From Planctomycetota bacterium (GTDB lineage Bacteria > Planctomycetota > J058 > JAJDCQ01): DNA of 54,077 bases. The position numbers and the translations under genes were made by a program. Positions 38,801 through 45,989 of the stretch are shown here, in pieces. Every line of letters starts with the position of its first letter. Position 1 is the first letter of the stretch. The notes below the pieces were generated by a model, which was given only the letters and a program-made list of their open reading frames with translations, had not been told where the DNA came from and did not search any database. Location: positions 1 to 54,077 of the forward strand of contig JAJDCQ010000089.1 in NCBI GenBank assembly GCA_029260755.1. Reading direction: 5' to 3'.

Positions 38801-39174
38801 CGATCGGCTGGATCAACCTCGCCGAGGCCCGGTGGTCGGCCTCCGACGTCGAGGGGTCGTTCGCCGCGCTCGCCCGGGCGGAGGCGATCGATCCGAACAA
38901 CTTCGTGATCTACTACAACCGCGCGAACAAACACGAGCAGAGGCAAGACCTCGCGAGAGCCTTCGCCGACCTCGATCGGCTCATCGAGCTCCACCCACTC
39001 CTCGGGCACCGGGCGCGGGGCTTCGTGCGGTGGCGAGCCATCGTGGAGCTCCGGCGGGAGGACCTGCGCGCGGGCGCGATCGCCGACCTCGAGCGTTGCC
39101 TGCAGCTCGCGCCGAACGACCCCGAGGCGCCCAGGGTCCGAGCCGCGCTCGCCGAGCTCCGGGGCGGCCGATGA
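35872..39174 (+). CDS. Ser/Thr protein kinase with central module and TPR array
   Basis: A 1100-residue kinase whose GTG start overlaps the argC stop (GTGA). The kinase domain begins near residue 36: GRYVVTGELGRGGMGVVLRA, VAIKMI, HRDVKPQN (about 161), DFGLAR, GTPAYVAPEQ. A membrane helix spans about 330-352. The shared central module follows (KQWSVAASAFGKAAALGIDD, LVKLCCDALGRIGIAD, LGRYLVVE), then about 10 TPR units from about 742 to 1095. The architecture matches the kinases at 25152 and 48263. Translational coupling to an amino-acid biosynthesis gene is unusual and may only reflect chance insertion of the kinase gene. Confidence 0.93.
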   Translation: MTQGEGGAGISPGWQPGRGPSRPASDPAAPSLGATTIGRYVVTGELGRGGMGVVLRARDPHLQRDVAIKMILDERAGGDPLRHQRFVAEARAVARLRHPGIVTVHEVGTHEGRPFIVMDLLEGETLEEHLERASPPPRRVAEIVREVAAALHHAHRAGVVHRDVKPQNVLLDADGRPHLLDFGLARDLADDHHLTRTGQLVGTPAYVAPEQASGGRRGAAGPAADVWSAGAVLYRALVGRPPFQAGNILELIRKIFMEDPVPPRSIVASVPADLATVALRCLEKDPTRRYASAGDLADDLGRFLAGEPVLARPAGPARRAVRWVRAHRGLALLGLVAVIAIVAGGGFLAATRVAVARRLAEERARVVTSARDAADRALAVLRAAREEPLAADAGPGARRAHHDALLARGLEAVEATATLRALALEDPAAKAAAFEAAMALGEVALAAKQWSVAASAFGKAAALGIDDAVARAALVRLAQARDRAAAEVRDEVEGILAKARRGELDARVGSYDAALFALVRLADEQTVRLLSAALDEVTVELRRATREIYLGVAEPSDIEQEQGWKRMRGLEPAVDAWLSLAPGEPLPQPHVRMLARAERRLVFRVQAGLAREATVPSPLELVAAAQTRHLAGMLAGDRDASSPAARGERISQLVKLCCDALGRIGIADPAIDALGRYLVVEADSVRAISAGLALCLLGGDRVQGIVAVTRDRFGLSSHFWERVRRHVPAAPAPDGGASAAEWLERGLAHLGREEPGEALAALDRALAIDPDDPEAIGNRGLARFQMRDYAGAIVDFDRALEIYPRDATVHSNRAQAKLGLGDLAGALADSDRATSLAPHDPAAWNGAAIIRVQAGRIDEAISAATQAIRLDQRFARAWAGRASAHLARGDIAAALADLEEAVRLEPDDAALRSSLGNVYGRQGRYKEALAQLDRAIELEPGYPIAWCNRGSVRNQAGDALGGIADLEHGLALEPALSIGWINLAEARWSASDVEGSFAALARAEAIDPNNFVIYYNRANKHEQRQDLARAFADLDRLIELHPLLGHRARGFVRWRAIVELRREDLRAGAIADLERCLQLAPNDPEAPRVRAALAELRGGR

Positions 39175-39200
39175 CCGAGCCGGCAACCAGCAACCAGCGG

Positions 39201-39210
39201 CCTGACCCCT
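39201..39210. repeat. Half of a REP-like terminus
   Basis: CCTGACCCCT matches the conserved end of the hairpin elements at 57-120 and 39967-40053. The RHS-core remnant on the reverse strand loses its protein-like character exactly here, so this may be an element boundary. Confidence 0.4.
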
Positions 39211-39540
39211 GAGAGCTCCATCCGCCCCCTCGTGCATGATCGCCCACTCGCCCGTCCTCTGGTTCTGCAAGACTGTCGGCGAGAAGTGGTCAGCGTGCCG
39301 CCGCCAGTCGAGTCCGAGTTCGTCACGGATCTTGTTGGTCATCAGGACTGCGTCGCGGAATCGCCTCACCGTAGAGGTGGACCTCGAGGCCGGTCGGGTC
39401 GACCAAGTTGATGGGGTTTGCCGCGGCGTATACGTGTACGCATTGCCCAGCGACTCGGCATCGTGCCAGGCGCCCATCGGATCTCGAGACACGAAGCGCC
39501 CCAGCTGCGGGTCGAGGTAGCGGGCTTCTTCGTCCTCGAG
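39211..39540 (-). pseudogene. Remnant of an RHS-repeat core and C-terminal tip
   Basis: On the reverse strand one frame reads ARYLDPQLGRFVSRDPMG then SLGNAYTY. The next frame reads ANPINLVDPTGLEVHLYGEAI, and the first frame then resumes with FRDAVLMTNKIRDELGLDW and ENQ-type tip sequence up to HEGADGALRG. This is the classic end of an RHS core (YDPxxGRFxSxDP ... NPxNxVDPTGL) followed by a variable tip, broken by two compensating frameshifts. The upstream body of the RHS gene is absent. It is a fragment of a polymorphic toxin or wall-associated protein gene, probably moved here and decayed. Confidence 0.75.
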
Positions 39541-39734
39541 GGGCGCCTCTCCCCGAGCCCTTTGCGCAGCCCTCCTCGGGGTCACGCGGTTCGCTCACAC
39601 CGGTCGTCCATCGGTTCGCTCATGGAGCGGGAGGGCCGATCCGTGTGCGGACCGGCGGGCGAGAGTCGTACGGTCCGGTGCCTGCCGTCCCGCGGAGGGC
39701 AGAGTACCGGGCCGCGATGACGGCGAGCCGTGCG

Positions 39735-39878
39735 ATGGACCCGGACAACGTCGCTCCCCTCTGTCGAGGCCATCACCGGCTCAAGACCGACGGCATCATC
39801 GAGATATCGGGGAAGGCGCCCGACGGAACCCTCATCGTCGAACGACCGCAGAAGTGCCGGGATCTGGCTCTCGTCTGA
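39735..39878 (+). pseudogene. C-terminal fragment of an HNH endonuclease
   Basis: The frame reads MDPDNVAPLCRGHHRLKTD followed by GIIEISGKAPDGTLIVERPQ and a stop. DNxAPLCRxHHRLKT is the second half of a typical HNH motif (the N and final H). The first His and the zinc-binding half expected upstream are missing, so this is a truncated remnant. It is on the opposite strand to the RHS fragment, so it is not that protein's tip toxin. Confidence 0.6.
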
Positions 39879-39966
39879 GCGACCCGCCGCCCGGCGAACA
39901 AGATTCGCGCGCGCAACGACGAGAGCGCCGGCCCGGGCGGCGACGAATGGATGCGAGCCGGACCCA

Positions 39967-40053
39967 GGGGTCAGGTCCAGGACTCAGACCAGAGGGCCGG
40001 GTCACACGAGCTGCTGCGACAGATTCGCTCGTGTGATTCCTGGACCTGACCCC
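39967..40053. repeat. REP-like two-stem hairpin element
   Basis: The outer arms GGGGTCAGGTCCAGGA (39967-39982) and TCCTGGACCTGACCCC (40038-40053) are perfect 16-bp inverted repeats. An inner perfect stem, TCACACGAG (40002-40010) with CTCGTGTGA (40028-40036), caps a 17-nt loop. Only the left side has an 18-20-nt bulge. The outer arm shares its 13-nt end with the element at 57-120 apart from one base. Confidence 0.78.
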
Positions 40054-40130
40054 TTCGATTCACAACAGAGGCTTGGTGCGAAAGCGTCCTTGTCCGTGCG
40101 ACGCCGGCTGCCTCCGACGCTCGGCGAGCG

Positions 40131-40149
40131 CCGTTGCGCCGCGCAACGG
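40131..40149. repeat. Short perfect hairpin
   Basis: CCGTTGCG and CGCAACGG form an 8-bp stem with a 3-nt loop. It has no adjacent T-run and no neighbouring gene end, so its meaning is unclear. Confidence 0.35.
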
Positions 40150-40431
40150 AGACGGCGCCGGCCTCGGGCAGCCGCGAGTGGATAGCATTCCGGACGCCAC
40201 GCCCGCGGGTGAGGCTCGTACTCTTGCCCCCGCGGGCTGGCTCGCAGCGATGGGATCCGAGGTTCGGTCGAGAGCGCCGACCGCGAATCGAACCTGACCG
40301 GCTCGATGCGAGGCAGGGCGTGGCAGCGGGTCGAAGACGAGGCGACTTGCTCGCGCGCTGATGTCGATCGAGCCTCGCACCTGAGGGTCAACGTAGCGGG
40401 CGCGGAAGTAGACGAGGTAGGGACGCCGGTC

Positions 40432-41538
40432 CTAGAACGTGGAGATCGGCTCCGGGGCGCTCGCTCCGACGACGGCGGCGGCGTCGCTCGCCGAGCTGGC
40501 TCCGCTCGTCGAGCTGTCGCCCAGGATCGGCTCGTCGAGGCGGCGGGTGCGTTCCTCGACGAGGGCGCGCACGCTCCGGTCGATCAGCCTTCCGAGGAGG
40601 AGCTCGCCCCAGAGGACGGCGCGACGCGCGGTCCGGGCAGGGGCGGGGACGTCGATCAGCCCGTTGAGGGCCGGGCGCCTCTTGTCGAACGGGCGGATCA
40701 GGCCGACGACGAGGTCCTGCTGGAGGCCCTCGGCCAGCTTGGTGACGAAGTTCACCGAGCGGCCGTCGAGCATGTAGGCGAGGAGGACGTCTCCGGGGAG
40801 CGCCTCGTCGGGCAGCCCGGCCGTCTCGGCGGGGAGCACCCGGGCCGGGATCGGCTTTCGCCCGCGGCCGAGGATCGTGTCGACGAGGATCGGCGCCCAG
40901 CCTTGCAGCATCCGCTCGCCGAGCACCCAGACGCGTCCGCCGAGGCAGACGGCGCGCGAGATCTCGTTCGCGAGGGCGCGGATCTCGGCCTGGTAGCGGA
41001 TGATGTGCTTGTAGAGGTGGTTCTGCGCGACGACGAACGCCTCGAGGTCGTCCTTCACCGACGGGATCAGGGCGTCGTCGGGGACGTCGGGGAGCTGGAG
41101 CCGGGCGCTCGAGAGGTCGGGGAGCTCGACCCGCGAGCTCATGCTCGGCTCCTCGATCCGGGAGCTGCTCGCCGAGGAGATCCCGTCGCTGCTCGTCACG
41201 GCCGAGTCGCCCATCGGCTGGGAGTCGACCGGGGCGACGGGGGTCGGGTCGACCCGCGGCGCGCTCGGCCAGGTCGGCGCGGCCGCGGCGGGCGCGGGCG
41301 CGGGCGCCGGTCGGGCGACGGGCGCCTTCGACGACGACGGGGTGTCGGCGCCTAGGTCGAGCAAGTCGTCACTCGGAGGGGACTTGGCGGCCGGGGCGAC
41401 CTCGAGGTCGGCGCGGGAATCGGATGCCGGCTTGAGCTGCGTGCCGGACCGGGACGCAGCGTCGGCGACGGGGTCGACCCCGGCGCGGAGCATCTCCTTC
41501 ATCCGAAGAAGGTCGGTCTCGCTGAATCGAGCGCTCAT
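40432..41538 (-). CDS. SIS-like domain protein with disordered N-terminus
   Basis: A 368-residue protein. Residues 1-125 are low-complexity (Ala/Pro/Ser-rich). The C-terminal region (about 170-345) resembles SIS sugar-isomerase-type domains of the GmhA/DiaA group: an N-terminal helix ending in LGGRVWVLGER, then LPGDVLLAYMLDGRSVNFVTKLAEGLQ, DLVVGLI and a final long helix ALVEERT. The usual GNGGSAxDA phosphosugar loop is replaced by GERMLQGWA, so it is more likely a binding or scaffolding module than an isomerase. ATG at 41538 follows GGAGAAGGG at somewhat long spacing. It is the last gene of a reverse-strand trio with FHA and nucleotidyltransferase-like genes. Confidence 0.62.
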   Translation of the reverse strand: MSARFSETDLLRMKEMLRAGVDPVADAASRSGTQLKPASDSRADLEVAPAAKSPPSDDLLDLGADTPSSSKAPVARPAPAPAPAAAAPTWPSAPRVDPTPVAPVDSQPMGDSAVTSSDGISSASSSRIEEPSMSSRVELPDLSSARLQLPDVPDDALIPSVKDDLEAFVVAQNHLYKHIIRYQAEIRALANEISRAVCLGGRVWVLGERMLQGWAPILVDTILGRGRKPIPARVLPAETAGLPDEALPGDVLLAYMLDGRSVNFVTKLAEGLQQDLVVGLIRPFDKRRPALNGLIDVPAPARTARRAVLWGELLLGRLIDRSVRALVEERTRRLDEPILGDSSTSGASSASDAAAVVGASAPEPISTF

Positions 41539-41799
41539 CGAAGGGACCCTTCTCCTCGCCTCGACCCCCTGATTCTCCCTGCCGCGCCATTCTGCAACGG
41601 GCGTTCCGAGATGTCCATGGGATTTCCGCGCGCGGGGCGGCGACGTGAGTCCTTGGAGCCCAACGACTCGTGACGCAGTGCCGTCGGGACGTTGCGGGAG
41701 GCTTCGGCGCGGATGGGACGCACTCGAGCGACCGATGTTCGCAAAGCCTCCAGGCCGGAACGTCGTGCGCACCGCCGACCCGGAAGCGAAACGAGCGGG

Positions 41800-42885
41800 C
41801 TAGAAGCGGAACGTCGTGCTGCCGCGCCGCAGCGTGTGGGTGAGCATCCGCGTCGCGCCGTGCTCGCGCTCGCCGAACATCACGCCGAGTCGACCCTCGT
41901 AGTGCTGCACCCAGGCGACGTTGATGATGTTCGAGTCGGCCGCGATCAGCTCGTCGAGCCCGTCGATCGCGCCGTCGATCACGCCCGGCGTCGACTTGCC
42001 CGAGATGCTCTCACGGACCTGGTTGACGAGGTCGCTGCGGTTGCTGTGCCGCATCGGGTCGGCCAGGCTCACCTCGCCGACCGTCGTGAGCAGGATCATG
42101 TCCTCGTAGGCCTCGGCGGCGAAGATCGTCTCGAAGATCTTCGGGTCGGCGTCGGTGTCGAGGACGAGGATCTTCCGGCCATGGACGTCGGCGAGGAGCG
42201 GGAGCAGCCGCCGGATCGGCATCGAGACGCCGTCGAGGACGAGCTGGTCGCCGTGGATCCCGGCGTGGATCGTGCAGACCGCGATCCCCTCGGAGTGGGC
42301 GCGCGTCTGGAGCCGATAGAGCTCGTTGATGACGTGGCTCCAGCCCGACGCCTGCCGGACCTCGGCCTCGGGGAAGCCCTTCCTCGCGACGAGGAAGTCG
42401 CGCACCTGGAGGGCGCGATGGGCGTGCGCCGCGTCGAAGCCGATCATCGCCCGGCGGAGCTTGCCGACGCGCTCGCGGATCTCGTGCACCGTCTCGGTCT
42501 GGATCTGGACGCGGAACTTCTGCTCGCCGACCTCGATCTCGTCGCCGTTCTCGAGCGGCTCGACCGGTCCGGGGCGCCCCGAGTGCTGCTCGAGCCGCAT
42601 CCCGTTGACCTTCGTCCCGTTCGTCGAGTTGAGGTCGCTCACCCCGGGGACGCGCGGGTCGACGAGGCCGTGGGTGCGGGAGACGTCGTTGTCCGAGCAG
42701 ATCTGGACGTAGTTGAGCGCCTCGAGCCGATCGACGATCTGCATGTCGAGCCGGTCGTGGCGCTGGTCGTTGGACTGGTAGCGGTAGAAGTCGTCGCTCC
42801 GTCCGAAGACGGTCGGCACCTCGACCGGGACGATGCGATCGCTGTCCAGGTGCAGGAGCGAGACGTAGGTGCGGCTTTCATCCAC
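41800..42885 (-). CDS. FHA-domain protein with caspase-like (probably inactive) domain
   Basis: A 361-residue protein. The N-terminal FHA domain (about 20-130) has FGRS, DVSRTHG and LNSTNGTKVNG, the residues that bind phosphothreonine. From about 150 the sequence follows the caspase/peptidase C14 pattern: AHRALQVRDFLVARKGFPEAEVR, a helix, HAGIHGDQLVLDG where family members have a GHG motif, and KILVLDTDADP where they have LDxCHSG. The catalytic Cys is therefore missing and the His loop altered, so it is probably a pseudoprotease that binds a phosphorylated partner. GTG at 42885 is the start compatible with the FHA fold. It lies 54 nt downstream of the nucleotidyltransferase-like gene. Confidence 0.75.
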   Translation of the reverse strand: MDESRTYVSLLHLDSDRIVPVEVPTVFGRSDDFYRYQSNDQRHDRLDMQIVDRLEALNYVQICSDNDVSRTHGLVDPRVPGVSDLNSTNGTKVNGMRLEQHSGRPGPVEPLENGDEIEVGEQKFRVQIQTETVHEIRERVGKLRRAMIGFDAAHAHRALQVRDFLVARKGFPEAEVRQASGWSHVINELYRLQTRAHSEGIAVCTIHAGIHGDQLVLDGVSMPIRRLLPLLADVHGRKILVLDTDADPKIFETIFAAEAYEDMILLTTVGEVSLADPMRHSNRSDLVNQVRESISGKSTPGVIDGAIDGLDELIAADSNIINVAWVQHYEGRLGVMFGEREHGATRMLTHTLRRGSTTFRF

Positions 42886-42939
42886 GGACGCTGTCCCCAG
42901 TCTGTCTCAACCCAAGCTATCCGAGCGACGAAGGTTGGG

Positions 42940-43716
42940 TCAATCCTCGTGGGCGTCGGCGATCTTCGCGAGGGCGTGGACGAACCCGACGGCGCGTCCG
43001 AAGAGAGCGACGCCCGCGTCGCCGGCGAGCGCCGGGCTCTGGGGCTGCGCGATCGCGGCGGCGACGTCGCGGAGCACCGCCGTCCCGTCCTCGCCGAAGA
43101 CCGGCCGACCGACCTCGAGGATCCGGCGTAGCCCGACCGCGGGCGTCTCCCCGGCGTCGGGACCGGCGAGGCATCCCTTCAAGATGAGGATCCCCTGCGC
43201 GAGGTAGACGAGCCGGCGTCCGCCGCGGGCGAGCGCGGCGGTGAGACGCCGAGGGTCGTCGCCGGCGCGGAGGAACGACCGGACGAGCCCCTGGTGGAGC
43301 GCCCGGAGGCTCTGCTCGAGGCGCAGGCGCAGGTCGACGGTGTGGACGGTGAGCGTCGCGAGGACGTCGTCGCCGTCGATGAGGCGCTTCGTCTCGATCA
43401 GCTCGAGGGTGAGGTCGGGGTAGGCGTCGGCGCCGTCGGCGATGTCGTCGGCCGTGTCGAGGCGCAGGTCGAGGCCCATCTTGTCGGCCGTCTTCGCGAT
43501 CGGCGCGACCGCCGTCAGGACGTCGAGGTCGACCGCGTCGACCAGCGCGAGGACGCGCCGCCCCGCCACCGAGTCCTCATCGGTGTCCACGCTCATCGCG
43601 AGGGCCGAGCCGAAGCGATAGGTCGCGCGGAGGCGGTCGCCGAGGGCGCGTCGAAGCTCGACGGCGATGTGCGCGGGGCCGGGATCGGCGAGCTTGGTGG
43701 AGTCGTCGGATGTCAT
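42940..43716 (-). CDS. Degenerate nucleotidyltransferase-like protein
   Basis: A 258-residue cytoplasmic protein. The opening LRRALGDRLRATYRFGSALAMSVDTD resembles the GSxxx...D strand of minimal nucleotidyltransferases, and VDAVDLDVLTAVAPIAKTADKMGLDLRL with DLTLELIETKRLIDGDD follows the pattern of a group that has lost part of the DxD pair. The C-terminal half is helical (LARGGRRLVYLAQGILILKG), like the HEPN-type helices that often accompany such domains. ATG at 43716 heads the reverse-strand trio with FHA and SIS-like genes. Enzymatic activity is unlikely on current evidence. Confidence 0.55.
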   Translation of the reverse strand: MTSDDSTKLADPGPAHIAVELRRALGDRLRATYRFGSALAMSVDTDEDSVAGRRVLALVDAVDLDVLTAVAPIAKTADKMGLDLRLDTADDIADGADAYPDLTLELIETKRLIDGDDVLATLTVHTVDLRLRLEQSLRALHQGLVRSFLRAGDDPRRLTAALARGGRRLVYLAQGILILKGCLAGPDAGETPAVGLRRILEVGRPVFGEDGTAVLRDVAAAIAQPQSPALAGDAGVALFGRAVGFVHALAKIADAHED

Positions 43717-43923
43717 GGTCGGCTCCCGCGCGTGGTCGTGGAGCGCGGCAGCATACCGACCGCGGGGCGCCCGTGTAAACGGCCGCGCCGCCGTTGACGC
43801 CCGCCTCCCGGGACGAGTAGGCTCGCCGCCTCGCGTCGAGCGGCCCGGGGCGGACCCGGGCGTCCGCGGGCGCGTCCCGACCGATACGAAGGCCGCGCCG
43901 CAACGGCGAACGAGGATACGACG

Positions 43924-44421
<498 letters not shown>

Positions 44422-44528
44422 AGAGCCGTTCGACGGGCGAGTCGACTCCGGGCCTCATCGCCGCGTCGGGCGACGGGGCCCGGTGTCGGTGAGGACGTCC
44501 CCACCACCCACGAGCGAGGATCGAATCC

Positions 44529-45926
44529 ATGACCGCCTCCCGCGAGTTCGACCTCGTCTGCATCGGAAGTGGCCCGGCCGGGCAGCGCGCCGCGGTTCAG
44601 GCCGCGAAGCTCGGCAAGCGCGCGGCCGTGATCGAGCGCCAGGGCATCCTCGGCGGGGGCAGCGTCACCGTCGGCACCATCCCGAGCAAGACGTTCCGCG
44701 AGGCGGTCCTGGCCGTCGTCGCCCTCCGCGCCCGGAGCGACTGGACCGACTCCGATCCCCCGCCGACCGCCATCGAGCTCTTCGCCCGCGTCCAGGACGT
44801 GATCCGCAGGGAATCGCGCGTCGTCGAGAAGCAGCTCTCGCGCAACGGCGTCACCCTGATCCGCGGCGAGGCGGAGTTCGTCGAACCGCACCGGCTCGCC
44901 ATCAAGACCCGGGAGGGCACCCGCGGCGTGACGACGGAGAAGGTGCTCATCGCCGTCGGCACCGAGCCGACCACCCCGCATGACATCCCCGTCGATGGCC
45001 GTCGCGTGATCACGAGCGATCAGATCCTCGACATCGACGAGCTGCCGAGGTCGCTCGCGGTGGTCGGCGCCGGGGTCATCGGGATCGAGTATGCGTCGAT
45101 GTTCGCGGCGCTCGGCGTGCAGACCACCCTGATCGACAAGCGCGAGCGACCGCTCGAGTTCCTCGATGACGAGATCGTCGATGACCTCATCCATCAGATG
45201 CGCAACGCCGGCGTCACGTTCCGCCTCAGCGAGGAGGTCGCGCGCATCGAGGTGACCGAGGCCCGACCCGACCGGGCGAGCATCAAGCTCGCGAGCGGCA
45301 AGCACATCGTCGCCGACACCGTCCTCTACGCGATCGGGCGGACCGGCGCGACCGGTCGGGTGAACCTCGGGGCGGCCGGCCTCACCGCCGACCCGCGCGG
45401 CCGGCTCCGCGTCGACGCGCACTTCCGCACCGAGGTCGAGGGCATCTACGCCGCCGGCGACGTCATCGGCTTCCCTTCCCTCGCGGCGACGAGCAGCGAG
45501 CAGGGTCGGACGGCCGCGTGCTTCATGTTCGGCGCCGAGCCGAAGAGCACGGCGGCGCGGGCCCACTTCCCGATCGGGATCTACGCGATCCCCGAGATCT
45601 CGATGGTCGGGCGCACCGAGCAGGAGCTGACGGTCGCGGCCGTCCCCTACGAGACGGGCGTCGCCCGCTATCGCGAGATCGCTCGCGGGCAGATCCTCGG
45701 CGACGACACCGGCCTGGTGAAGCTGATCGTGCACCGCGACACGCGGAAGCTCCTCGGCGTCCACGCGATCGGCACCGGCGCGACCGAGCTGATCCACGTC
45801 GGACAGGCCGTCCTCGCCCTCGACGGCGGCCTCGACTACTTCCTCGACACCGTCTTCAACTACCCGACCCTGGCCGAGTGCTACAAGGTCGCGGCCCTCG
45901 ACGCCCAGAACAAGCTCGTCCTCTAG
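44529..45926 (+). CDS. sthA: Si-specific NAD(P)+ transhydrogenase
   Basis: A 465-residue soluble flavoprotein, essentially the length of E. coli SthA (466). The FAD-binding IGSGPAGQRAAVQAAKLG is followed by GGGSVTVGTIPSKTFREAVL. This position carries the CxxxxC redox pair in lipoamide or mercuric reductases but lacks it in SthA, which separates the two. An NAD(P)-binding GAGVIGIEYASMFAALG and C-terminal dimerisation sequence (NYPTLAECYKVAALD) follow. It moves hydride between NADPH and NAD+ in the cytoplasm. ATG at 44529 follows GCGAGGAT. It probably runs with tpx from a shared promoter. Confidence 0.93.
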   Translation: MTASREFDLVCIGSGPAGQRAAVQAAKLGKRAAVIERQGILGGGSVTVGTIPSKTFREAVLAVVALRARSDWTDSDPPPTAIELFARVQDVIRRESRVVEKQLSRNGVTLIRGEAEFVEPHRLAIKTREGTRGVTTEKVLIAVGTEPTTPHDIPVDGRRVITSDQILDIDELPRSLAVVGAGVIGIEYASMFAALGVQTTLIDKRERPLEFLDDEIVDDLIHQMRNAGVTFRLSEEVARIEVTEARPDRASIKLASGKHIVADTVLYAIGRTGATGRVNLGAAGLTADPRGRLRVDAHFRTEVEGIYAAGDVIGFPSLAATSSEQGRTAACFMFGAEPKSTAARAHFPIGIYAIPEISMVGRTEQELTVAAVPYETGVARYREIARGQILGDDTGLVKLIVHRDTRKLLGVHAIGTGATELIHVGQAVLALDGGLDYFLDTVFNYPTLAECYKVAALDAQNKLVL

Positions 45927-45954
45927 TCCGGCTAGCGATTTGAGGCGGCCGGAC
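45926..45954 (+). terminator. Possible hairpin after sthA
   Basis: GTCCGGC (45926-45932) pairs with GCCGGAC (45948-45954) over a 15-nt loop just after the sthA stop. There is no clear T-run after it, so termination would need to be weak or Rho-assisted. Confidence 0.35.
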
Positions 45955-45970
45955 CGCATGGGTACGGTGA

Positions 45971-45989
45971 CATTGGTACAGAACCAATG
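45971..45989 (+). promoter_or_regulatory. Hairpin overlapping the start codon of a kinase gene
   Basis: CATTGGT (45971-45977) and ACCAATG (45983-45989) form a perfect 7-bp stem around ACAGA. The last three bases of the right arm are the first ATG of the kinase; a second ATG follows immediately. No Shine-Dalgarno sequence is visible, so the structure may act as an operator or as a translational switch. Confidence 0.45.

Larger units (their letters stand above)
39879..40431. other. Gene-free decayed region
   Basis: No credible gene is visible. The region contains the REP-like hairpin at 39967-40053 and a perfect 8-bp stem at 40131-40149. Base composition is slightly less GC-rich than the surrounding genes. 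It likely belongs to the same decayed island as the RHS and HNH fragments. Confidence 0.5.

Noticed and set aside
39408..39734. Extension of the HNH fragment upstream
   Set aside because: The preceding residues are antisense to the RHS remnant and show no HNH-like sequence.
40060..40391. Small reverse-strand genes in the decayed island
   Set aside because: Arg/Ser-rich translations without ribosome-binding sites or recognisable motifs.
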